A stretch of 8,959 nt of DNA, from positions 1 to 8,959 of the forward strand of contig QQUO01000145.1 in assembly GCA_008501575.1 (NCBI GenBank). The letters run 5' to 3'. The notes under the pieces are model-generated. The model did no database searches, had not been told where the DNA came from, and worked only from the letters and a program-made list of their open reading frames with translations. A program made the position numbers and the translations under genes. The stretch is from Pseudomonadota bacterium (GTDB lineage: Bacteria > Pseudomonadota > Gammaproteobacteria > Xanthomonadales > Marinicellaceae). Positions 1 through 6,116 of this stretch are shown piece after piece. The number at the start of each line of letters is the position of its first letter. The stretch's first letter is position 1.

Positions 1-481
1 CAAGTCCTTCTAAGCCGGCATTATGTAATTGCAGTAAGCCGGCATCAAAAGCAGATTGGAATAAATCATTTCCCTGATCAGGTAGCCATCGTAAGCGATT
101 ATCTTGCACATGAATTAAACGATGGTGCGCTTCTGAAACCAGAACAAAATCATCATTAACAGTGGTGATGCCTTCTAAATCCAATACCGAAACCCCTAAA
201 TCACGCTCACTATGTAATACCTGCTCTTTGCTTAACCAGGCTTCTTGATCCACAATATCTAAACGGTAAATGGCTCGGTGCTTATCACCCACGGTGTAGA
301 GTGTTCCTTTTTTTAAAGTCAGGCCAGACGGTTCAATCAAATCAACACCATTGATTGGATACACCTGAAATTCAGTTAATTTGGTGGCCTGGATGTGATT
401 AAAAGGTTGCGCCTTCAATCCCGAAGTCAGTACAAAAACACATAAAAGTACCAGCCACCTGTAAATTATTTTATTGACCAT
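1..481 (-). CDS. Secreted beta-propeller-like protein (SdiA-regulated / phytase-like esterase family), C-terminus cut by window edge
   Basis: The reading frame starts at ATG 481 and runs off the left edge, giving the first 160 residues. Residues 1-24 look like a Sec signal peptide: a positive start (K4, R8), a hydrophobic stretch WLVLLCVFVLTSG, and a likely cut after LKA-24, so the product should be exported. The mature part has short beta-strand blocks of the kind seen in propeller proteins: 'EPSGLTLKKGTLYTVGD', then 'DLEGITTVNDDFVLVSE', then 'NAGLEGL' at the truncated end. The SGL and LEGI motifs are typical of SdiA-regulated and phytase-like esterase families; I cannot decide between them, and the substrate is unknown. 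An AGG at 489-491 sits 7 nt before the ATG. The start overlaps the end of thiI by 11 nt, so the gene is probably translated from the same transcript as thiI. No catalytic residue can be assigned from this fragment. Confidence 0.7.
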   Translation of the reverse strand, partial: MVNKIIYRWLVLLCVFVLTSGLKAQPFNHIQATKLTEFQVYPINGVDLIEPSGLTLKKGTLYTVGDKHRAIYRLDIVDQEAWLSKEQVLHSERDLGVSVLDLEGITTVNDDFVLVSEAHHRLIHVQDNRLRWLPDQGNDLFQSAFDAGLLQLHNAGLEGL

Positions 482-1733
482 GAATACGCCTGTCGATGGA
501 TTGCTTATTGACAAGTTGTCCAAAATAAAATGTCAACTCAATGGCATCGGCCAGGGTCTCATTGATGAGATCCTGGTAATTTGCTAAATGTGTTTGTTCT
601 AAGTTTTCAAGAACATAACTGCGTGACCTGGTCCGGGGGTTTTTTGAAATCAAGGCACAACAATCTTTATGTGGTTCACGGCAGACTTCGAATAAGCCTA
701 AGTCCGCGCTTAAGGCAATAATGTCTTGTTTATTGTAACTTAACAAGGGTCTGAGGATCATGGCATCAGTGCTTTTATTCATGGATTCCATATTCTCCAA
801 GGTCTGTGAGGCAACCTGCCCTAAATTATCTCCGGTTACCAGTGCTTGAGATTCAATTAAGGGCATTAGTTCAGTGGCCACACGCGCCATAAAGCGTCGA
901 AATAAAATCAAATCATAATCTAAATCCAGTTCCATCAAAGCCAGATCAAAATAAGTATACGGCACCATAAAAAGCCTGACAAAACCGCTACTTTCACTGA
1001 CAATTTTTGCCGTACGAACAATTTTATCTTGTTCAATGTCCGCAAGCGGCTGGTGACCTGCAGTAAAATGGATAAAATCGGTTTGGCAACCGCGTTTAGC
1101 CATCAGCCAGGCTGCCACCGGTGAATCAAAGCCACCGGACAACAGGGTCAGAACCTGACCGGTTGAACCCACCGGTAAACCGCCCACACCAATAATTTTC
1201 TCACAATGCACCGACACCCCGTCTGAAGCGATGTCCACATAAAATGTCTGGTCGGGCTGACTGAGGTTAACCTTTTGCCAGTCGCTGTGCTGCAGTATGG
1301 TGGTGGCGATTTCCCGCTCAAAATCCTGAGATTTCATCGCAAATCTCTTATCACGGCGCTTCACACGTACTGCAAAACTGTGATCAGGCTGATAATGTTC
1401 ACGTGCCAGGCGAGCCAGCAAATCATGCAGTGCTGTCAGCTCAGGCTTATTCAATAGGAATTGATAATGCTGTTCGTTAAACCAATAAACAAAACTTAAC
1501 CAGGCGATGCCAGGCAAACGGGCCAATTCATGGACCACCTGTTTGGCGGTTTCCCTGGAAACATTATCGGCCACATTCACATAAATGCGATCATGTATGG
1601 CAATAACCGGCCATTCATAATCCAATGCTTTAAGCTTATCTTTGATATTCTTGCGTAATTTTTTTATAAACCGATGGCGATTTTTGCCTTTAAGCGACAG
1701 TTCTGCAAACTGTACAATCATTCGATATCGCAT
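471..1733 (-). CDS. thiI: tRNA 4-thiouridine sulfurtransferase ThiI, short form lacking the rhodanese domain
   Basis: ThiI adenylates uridine 8 of tRNA with ATP and replaces its oxygen with sulfur supplied by a cysteine desulfurase; in some bacteria it also feeds thiazole synthesis for thiamine. The product is 420 aa from ATG 1733. The order is an N-terminal ferredoxin-like region and THUMP domain (about residues 1-170), the 'GLPVGSTG' linker at 185-192, the PP-loop SGGFDS at 199-204 that binds ATP, and TGDNLGQVASQ at 300-310. The motif 'HKDCCALISKNP' follows, with cysteines at 358-359; the second aligns with catalytic Cys344 of E. coli ThiI. The protein ends about 60 residues later, so the C-terminal rhodanese domain of the 482-aa E. 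coli enzyme, with its Cys456, is absent. The length resembles Bacillus-type ThiI. The start is fixed by an AAAGGA ribosome site 6 nt upstream. An upstream in-frame extension would lie inside the aminotransferase gene and is not real. Probably cotranscribed with both neighbours. Confidence 0.95.
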   Translation of the reverse strand: MRYRMIVQFAELSLKGKNRHRFIKKLRKNIKDKLKALDYEWPVIAIHDRIYVNVADNVSRETAKQVVHELARLPGIAWLSFVYWFNEQHYQFLLNKPELTALHDLLARLAREHYQPDHSFAVRVKRRDKRFAMKSQDFEREIATTILQHSDWQKVNLSQPDQTFYVDIASDGVSVHCEKIIGVGGLPVGSTGQVLTLLSGGFDSPVAAWLMAKRGCQTDFIHFTAGHQPLADIEQDKIVRTAKIVSESSGFVRLFMVPYTYFDLALMELDLDYDLILFRRFMARVATELMPLIESQALVTGDNLGQVASQTLENMESMNKSTDAMILRPLLSYNKQDIIALSADLGLFEVCREPHKDCCALISKNPRTRSRSYVLENLEQTHLANYQDLINETLADAIELTFYFGQLVNKQSIDRRIHGQ

Positions 1734-1739
1734 GTTTAA

Positions 1740-1745
1740 TCCTTT
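1740..1745 (-). promoter_or_regulatory. Ribosome binding site of thiI
   Basis: On the minus strand AAAGGA lies 6 nt before ATG 1733, inside the 13-nt gap after the aminotransferase stop codon. It selects this ATG over longer in-frame starts and is one of the clearer Shine-Dalgarno sites in the window. Confidence 0.75.
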
Positions 1746-1746
1746 G

Positions 1747-2934
1747 TTATTGTTCAACCGCTTGTTTAATCCGGGCCATGGCCTGTTGCAACACATCCAT
1801 ACCGGTGGCAAAAGAAATTCGCACATGTCCCGGCGCACCAAACGGCGTCCCCGGTACCACCGCCACACCGGCTTTTTCCAATAACCAGCTGGCCCACTCA
1901 ACATCATCTGCACAATCAGCATGTGATGCAATTAATGGCGCAACATTCACAAAGGCATAAAATGCACCGGCACTCGGCAAACAAGTCATGCCCTCTATGT
2001 CATTTAACGCTTGTACCACAAAATCATGGCGTTCTTTAAAAGCATCTTTCATGGTTGTTAAACAATCTTGCGGGCCGTTATAAGCAGCCACAGCCGCCGC
2101 TTGCGATATGGAACTGGGATTGGATGTGCTTTGAGATTGCAGTTTACGCATGGCAGTGATGATGTCCTGATGGCCCGCAGCAAAACCAATGCGCCAACCG
2201 GTCATGGCGTAACCCTTGGATACGCCATTAATAAGAATCACCCGATCACGGATTTCAGGGCACAAAGCCACCAAATTGGACAAAGGCTCATCACCCCAAT
2301 AGATGTGTTCATAAATGTCATCTGTCATAATCAACACCTGAGGATGATCTTGTAGCACGTCACCAATGGCTCTTAATTCAGCCTGGGAGTACACTTGACC
2401 GGTGGGATTACTGGGTGAATTTAGAATAACTAATTTGGTTTTTCCAGTGATTGCTGCGGCCAATTGTTTGGCAGTCATTTTATAGGCATTGCTGGCGTCA
2501 GTCTCCACAATCACTGACTGGCCACCGGCCAATAAAGTCATATCTGGATAGGAAACCCAGTACGGTGCCGGAATAATCACCTGATCACCGGGATTAATCA
2601 CCGCATTGAGTAAATTAAAAATACTGTGTTTGGCACCATTGGATACCAGGATTTGATTGGCTTGATAGTCAACATCATTATCACGCTGTAATTTATGAAT
2701 AATGGCCTGTTTGAGTGCCGCCGTGCCATCCACGGCAGTGTATTTGGTTTGACCTTGGTTAATGGCCTCAATGGCCGCTTGCTTAATGTGTTCGGGGGTA
2801 TCAAAATCCGGCTCTCCGGCTCCTAAACCGATGACATCCTGACCGGCGGCCTTTAATGCCGCCGCCTTCATGGATACCGCAATGGTGGCCGAAGGTTTGA
2901 CCTTATTCACTAAATCAGCAATAAACGCATTCAT
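1747..2934 (-). CDS. Aspartate aminotransferase, class I PLP-dependent, subgroup Ib
   Basis: A cytoplasmic PLP enzyme that likely moves the amino group between aspartate and 2-oxoglutarate, linking oxaloacetate and glutamate pools. From ATG 2934 it is 395 aa, normal for the family. Visible motifs are GEPDFDTPEH near residue 40, GQTKYT near 61, 'SNGAKHSIFN' near 98-107, SPSNPTG near 173-179 with the PLP-contacting Asn176, TDDIYEH near 204-210 with Asp and Tyr that hold PLP, and SKGYAMTGWRIG near 239-250. Lys240 in the last motif is the Schiff-base lysine. 'VRISFA' carries Arg372, which binds the substrate alpha-carboxylate. The lysine in 'GAKHS' matches the acidic-substrate lysine of the Thermus Ib aspartate/prephenate enzyme, which supports aspartate use; prephenate use is possible. 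Such genes are named aspB or aatA elsewhere. A GTG at 2943 is an alternative start three codons upstream, but ATG with weak AAAGTG upstream is preferred. First gene of a probable operon with thiI. Confidence 0.9.
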   Translation of the reverse strand: MNAFIADLVNKVKPSATIAVSMKAAALKAAGQDVIGLGAGEPDFDTPEHIKQAAIEAINQGQTKYTAVDGTAALKQAIIHKLQRDNDVDYQANQILVSNGAKHSIFNLLNAVINPGDQVIIPAPYWVSYPDMTLLAGGQSVIVETDASNAYKMTAKQLAAAITGKTKLVILNSPSNPTGQVYSQAELRAIGDVLQDHPQVLIMTDDIYEHIYWGDEPLSNLVALCPEIRDRVILINGVSKGYAMTGWRIGFAAGHQDIITAMRKLQSQSTSNPSSISQAAAVAAYNGPQDCLTTMKDAFKERHDFVVQALNDIEGMTCLPSAGAFYAFVNVAPLIASHADCADDVEWASWLLEKAGVAVVPGTPFGAPGHVRISFATGMDVLQQAMARIKQAVEQ

Positions 2935-2962
2935 GACAATCACTTTAAATCTAAAACCCCTT

Positions 2963-2990
2963 ATCTTAAGCCATAACCGCCGAGACTCAA
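2963..2990 (-). promoter_or_regulatory. Possible sigma-70 promoter for the aminotransferase-thiI operon
   Basis: On the minus strand TTGAGT (2985-2990) and TAAGAT (2963-2968) are separated by 16 nt, about 30 nt upstream of the aminotransferase ATG. Each hexamer matches four of six consensus positions. The region is AT-rich and short, so chance matches are easy; this is a candidate only. Confidence 0.35.
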
Positions 2991-3045
2991 CCCTTTTAAA
3001 CGCAAACTATTTAAATCACTTTATCACAACATTAAAACCCCAATC

Positions 3046-3061
3046 CATCGACACATTGATG
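3046..3061. repeat. Imperfect inverted repeat in the divergent aminotransferase / cysteine synthase region
   Basis: CATCGA (3046-3051), the spacer CACA and TTGATG (3056-3061) form a six-pair stem with one G-T wobble. It lies between the two divergent genes, about 50 nt upstream of the proposed plus-strand -10 element. It could be half of an operator or mere chance. Apart from this, the candidate promoters and the A tract near 3121, I see nothing else in the 207-nt gap. Confidence 0.25.
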
Positions 3062-3106
3062 ATGACAGCATTGAGCTCAGAGGTTACTGTTCAGATAAGC
3101 AATGAA

Positions 3107-3115
3107 TGGTACAAT
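3107..3115 (+). promoter_or_regulatory. Extended -10 promoter element for the cysteine synthase gene
   Basis: TGGTACAAT contains TG-N directly before TACAAT, an extended -10 element with five of six hexamer bases. No good -35 lies at 16-18 nt spacing (the best is TGTTCA, three of six), which is common for extended -10 promoters. Transcription would begin about position 3121, at the edge of a run of eight A residues, giving a leader of roughly 20 nt. Confidence 0.5.
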
Positions 3116-3141
3116 GACTCAAAAAAAACACTCACCATGTC

Positions 3142-4182
3142 ATGAACATAAAGAACAACATCATTGAAGCCATCGGTCACACCGATTTAATCAAAATTCC
3201 TTCGCTGTCCGAACTCACCGGCAGCCACATTTATCTAAAATGTGAATACCAAAATCCCGGCGGTTCCATTAAAGACCGAGCCGCACGACAAATGGTTTTA
3301 GAGGCCATTGAATCTGGGCAGTTAAAACCGGGTATGACCATTGTGGAAGGCACAGCAGGTAATACCGGAATTGGCCTGGCCCTGGTGGCCAGAGCGCTCG
3401 GCTTTAACATGCTGGTGGTGATGCCAAAAGGTCAATCACTCGAAAAACAGCGTTTAATTGAATTATATGGCGCCCAACTCAAATTGGTTGACCCTTGTCC
3501 TTTTGCCGACCCCAATCATTTTTATCACACCGCCAAAAGATTGGCCGACCAACAAGCTGATTATTGGTGGGCGGATCAATTTGAAAACACCGCCAATGCC
3601 CAAGCCCACTACAACACAACCGGACCGGAAATATGGCAACAAACGGATGGGCGGGTCAGCACTGTGGTTTCAGTCAGTGGCACCGGCGGCACCATTGCAG
3701 GGGTCACCCAATATTTAAAAAAACAGAACAATACCATCAAAACCTGGTTGGTTGACCCAGATGGTTCAGGACTGTATCACTATTTAAAAACAGGCCAATT
3801 TAAAGCCAGCGGCGATTCATTTACAGAAGGTATTGGCATAATGCGGGCGGTGGCTAACTTTAAACAAGCACAGGTTGACTGTGCCATTAATTTACCTGAT
3901 CAGGATCTGGTGGCCCTCTCACGTCATCTGCTACACCATGATAGCATTTTACTGGGTAGCAGTGGTGCTTTGAATGTGGCGGGGGCCATATTTGCAGCCG
4001 CACAAGGACCTAAAAATCAACACATCGTCACCTTTGCCTGTGATTTAGGGGAACGGTCATTTTCTAAATTATACAATCCGAAATTTTTACAAGACCGCCA
4101 CATTAGTTTACCCCCTGACAATATCCAAAACCTCTTTAACCGCTATAAAACAATGGCTGACTTGATTGTCACAAACAGTTAA
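3142..4182 (+). CDS. Cysteine synthase-family PLP enzyme (CysK/CBS fold type II)
   Basis: Expected to make L-cysteine by replacing the acetyl group of O-acetylserine (or a related activated serine) with sulfide, in the cytoplasm. The 346-aa product has the N-terminal 'IGHTDLIKI' signature (11-19) and the PLP lysine Lys44 in NPGGSIKDRA. The substrate loop TAGNTG lies at 71-76, the PLP-phosphate loop GTGGT at 180-184, 'EGIGIMR' at 229-235 and GSSG at 272-275. It is longer than E. coli CysK (323 aa) because of a C-terminal part including 'ERSFSKLYNPKFL' (304-316), which places it in the bacterial/fungal-mitochondrial 'cysteine synthase 2-like' branch rather than strict CysK or CysM; no symbol is given. 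The substrate loop has Ala where CysK has Ser. No clear Shine-Dalgarno precedes ATG 3142. The stop codon overlaps that of the convergent antiporter gene by 4 nt. No cysE is adjacent. A cystathionine beta-synthase role is less likely but not excluded. Confidence 0.88.
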   Translation: MNIKNNIIEAIGHTDLIKIPSLSELTGSHIYLKCEYQNPGGSIKDRAARQMVLEAIESGQLKPGMTIVEGTAGNTGIGLALVARALGFNMLVVMPKGQSLEKQRLIELYGAQLKLVDPCPFADPNHFYHTAKRLADQQADYWWADQFENTANAQAHYNTTGPEIWQQTDGRVSTVVSVSGTGGTIAGVTQYLKKQNNTIKTWLVDPDGSGLYHYLKTGQFKASGDSFTEGIGIMRAVANFKQAQVDCAINLPDQDLVALSRHLLHHDSILLGSSGALNVAGAIFAAAQGPKNQHIVTFACDLGERSFSKLYNPKFLQDRHISLPPDNIQNLFNRYKTMADLIVTNS

Positions 4183-5930
4183 TCCGGTTTCACCGGTTTG
4201 CGTAATACCCGCTCCATGCCGGACTCCATGTCGCCCTCAGCCTGTTCTTGTAGCCGCTCCAAATCCCGAATTCGGATGTCTTCAATATAATCACTGGCCT
4301 GTTCTTCACTAACACCGAGCTCAATCAGAACTTGTTTACCCAAAATCAAGGCACTTTCAAAAGTTTCCCGAATGGAAAAAGTCACATTCATGTCGTGTAA
4401 ATCAATTGAATGTCGGCGATTATAAGATCGCACAAAGATTTTGGCTTGCGGGTTGATGGCTTGCAAGGCCCGAATACTGCGGTTGGTAACTTCCGGATTA
4501 TTGGTACAAAAAATCACCACTTCACTGCTGTCTGCACCCGCGGCACGCAGAATATCACGTCGAGTACCATCTCCAAAATTAACCTTAAAACCAAAACCAC
4601 GGGCTTCTCGGATACGTCTGGCATCATTGTCCAAAATGGTGACATCATAGCCATCGGCGAACAGAGGTTGAGACACCATTTGGCCAAATCGACCAAAACC
4701 GATAATTAAAACATTGCCTCGGGTGTCCTCGAATGTTTCATCCAATACATCTTGTAAATCTTTGTTTATAAACCATTTTTGAAACAACAAAGGCAATGGT
4801 GACATCATCATGGTCACCGACACGATGGCAATGAGTATGGATGAAACATTGCCCGAAAATATACCCACGGCAGCCGCCGCTGAAAACAGCACAAAACCAA
4901 ATTCACCCAATTGTGGTAACGCAAAAGCCAGGCGGATTGAAGTGTTATGGTCATGTTTAAAGAGCCGGCTAACCAAATACAACAAAATAATTTTAAGCAA
5001 CATAACCACAGGTGCAATGCTTAATATTAACAGCCAATTTTCCATCACCACCCGTAAATCTAAAGCCAAACCCACTGCCATAAAAAATAAGCCTAAAAAT
5101 AAACCCCTAAAGGGTTCAATATTGGCTTTAACTTCATGGCGATAAGAAGATTCAGATAACATCACCCCGGCTAAAAAAGCACCCATGGCATTTGACATAC
5201 CCACCATATCCATTAATAAGGCAGCAGCAATCACTAAACCTAAGGCACTGGCGGTCATGATTTCATGTAGGCCGGTGGATGCCAGCAGGCGAAAAATATG
5301 ATCCAACACGTAATAACCAATCAATATCAAAGCCACAATGGCAGCCACCGCTAATCCAATATCGATTAAACTTTCCAATAAAGTAACATCTTCACCGGTG
5401 GGCGCTAATAATGTCACCAATAACAACAACGGCACAATGGCAAGATCCTGGAACAACAAAATACCGAATGTTTTACGGCCATGTACACTGCGACGTTCAC
5501 CCTTTTCACTTAATTGACTCATAACAATGGCGGTGGAACTTAAAGCCATACCGCTTCCAATCACCACCGAGCCTGACCAATGTATACCAACTGAATAAGC
5601 CAAAATGCCGATAACCAAGGCACAAACAATTACTTGAGCCGCACCCAAGCCAAAAATATCTTTGCGCATATCCCATAAGGTGGCAGGATTCAATTCCAGA
5701 CCAATAACAAATAAGAACAACACCACCCCAAACTCAGAAAAATGCAGTAATTCTTCAGGGTGCTCAGAAAAGCCGCCGGAAAAGAATAAATTGACGGTTA
5801 TACCGGCCACCAAATAACCCAACACCGCACCAAATTTTATTTTCACGAATACCGGCACAAACACGCTGGCGGCCACAATCAAGGCCAGGGCATTCCAGAA
5901 TAATAAATCTGACGAGCCGGTTTCAGGCAT
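4179..5930 (-). CDS. KefB/KefC-type CPA2 monovalent cation:proton antiporter with RCK (TrkA-N) domain
   Basis: An inner-membrane protein of 583 aa that probably exports potassium (or sodium) in exchange for protons. Residues 8-390 form about 12 hydrophobic membrane segments, including GLELNP (77-82), 'FQDLAIVPLL' with Asp162 (160-169), and the loop 'HEVKANIEPFRGLFLGLFF' (265-283). Residues 405-530 form a Rossmann RCK domain with 'VLIIGFGRFGQ' (407-417), an acidic strand end 'LDND' near 433-436, and RETFESAL (521-528), the region of the glutathione-contacting arginine in E. coli KefC. The tail 540-583 is charged and helical. Length is close to KefB (601) and KefC (620). The soluble partners KefF and KefG are not encoded beside it. 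The regulatory loop differs from the HALESDIEP of E. coli, so glutathione gating is uncertain. ATG 5930 has no obvious ribosome site. Divergent from the TraB operon, convergent with the cysteine synthase gene. Confidence 0.9.
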   Translation of the reverse strand: MPETGSSDLLFWNALALIVAASVFVPVFVKIKFGAVLGYLVAGITVNLFFSGGFSEHPEELLHFSEFGVVLFLFVIGLELNPATLWDMRKDIFGLGAAQVIVCALVIGILAYSVGIHWSGSVVIGSGMALSSTAIVMSQLSEKGERRSVHGRKTFGILLFQDLAIVPLLLLVTLLAPTGEDVTLLESLIDIGLAVAAIVALILIGYYVLDHIFRLLASTGLHEIMTASALGLVIAAALLMDMVGMSNAMGAFLAGVMLSESSYRHEVKANIEPFRGLFLGLFFMAVGLALDLRVVMENWLLILSIAPVVMLLKIILLYLVSRLFKHDHNTSIRLAFALPQLGEFGFVLFSAAAAVGIFSGNVSSILIAIVSVTMMMSPLPLLFQKWFINKDLQDVLDETFEDTRGNVLIIGFGRFGQMVSQPLFADGYDVTILDNDARRIREARGFGFKVNFGDGTRRDILRAAGADSSEVVIFCTNNPEVTNRSIRALQAINPQAKIFVRSYNRRHSIDLHDMNVTFSIRETFESALILGKQVLIELGVSEEQASDYIEDIRIRDLERLQEQAEGDMESGMERVLRKPVKPD

Positions 5931-5939
5931 GGTAACGGT

Positions 5940-5983
5940 GTTTTATCATGAGTTTACAGAATAAAATTGAATGGTTTTATCAT
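5940..5983. repeat. 10-bp direct repeat GTTTTATCAT upstream of the antiporter gene
   Basis: Identical copies lie at 5940-5949 and 5974-5983, 34 nt apart start to start, about three helical turns. One copy overlaps the proposed minus-strand -10 hexamer and the other lies in the leader before ATG 5930. The placement would suit a repressor or cooperative DNA-binding protein, but no regulator gene is adjacent and the AT-rich context makes chance possible. Confidence 0.4.
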
Positions 5984-6007
5984 ATAGTTTTTGCACGCCA
6001 TCTACAA
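5979..6007 (-). promoter_or_regulatory. Candidate sigma-70 promoter for the antiporter gene
   Basis: On the minus strand TTGTAG (6002-6007) and TATGAT (5979-5984) are 17 nt apart. The -10 matches five of six consensus bases and the -35 three. The start site would fall near 5972, giving a leader of about 40 nt. The -10 is overlapped by one copy of the direct repeat. Confidence 0.45.
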
Positions 6008-6083
6008 ACAAAAATATCCGTCACTGGTTTAAGACTAAATCCCACGACACAGTGGTCAAACCATACAATTACAGGCCCATCGG

Positions 6084-6092
6084 TGCTAAAAT
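6084..6092 (+). promoter_or_regulatory. Extended -10 promoter element for the traB-family / dusB operon
   Basis: TGCTAAAAT has a TG-N extension and a five-of-six -10 hexamer. No recognisable -35 lies 16-18 nt upstream. Transcription would start near 6097-6099, at or just before a run of seven T residues (6099-6105), leaving a leader of about 20 nt before the GTG start at 6117. Confidence 0.5.
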
Positions 6093-6116
6093 AGCCGCTT
6101 TTTTTGGGTACTAAAC

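Noticed and set aside
1734..1931. In-frame N-terminal extension of thiI by 66 codons
   Set aside because: It lies within the aminotransferase coding region, has no ThiI-like sequence, and a good ribosome site precedes ATG 1733.
3041..3053. 13-base match to the minus strand at 491-503 (CAATCCATCGACA)
   Set aside because: About one such match between two places is expected by chance in a window this size, and the two sites share no context.
2870..3145. Plus-strand open frame of 91 codons across the divergent region
   Set aside because: Its first third is antisense to the aminotransferase, the rest is low-complexity AT-rich intergenic sequence, and there is no ribosome site or recognisable domain.
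4184..4196. Inverted repeat CCGGT-TTC-ACCGG after the cysteine synthase stop as a terminator
   Set aside because: Only five pairs with a three-base loop and a short TTTG tail; it lies in the last codons of the antiporter, where the repeated Lys-Pro codons explain it.
6022..6054. CACTG ... CAGTG inverted repeat in the second divergent region
   Set aside because: Five-base arms separated by more than 20 nt are expected by chance.
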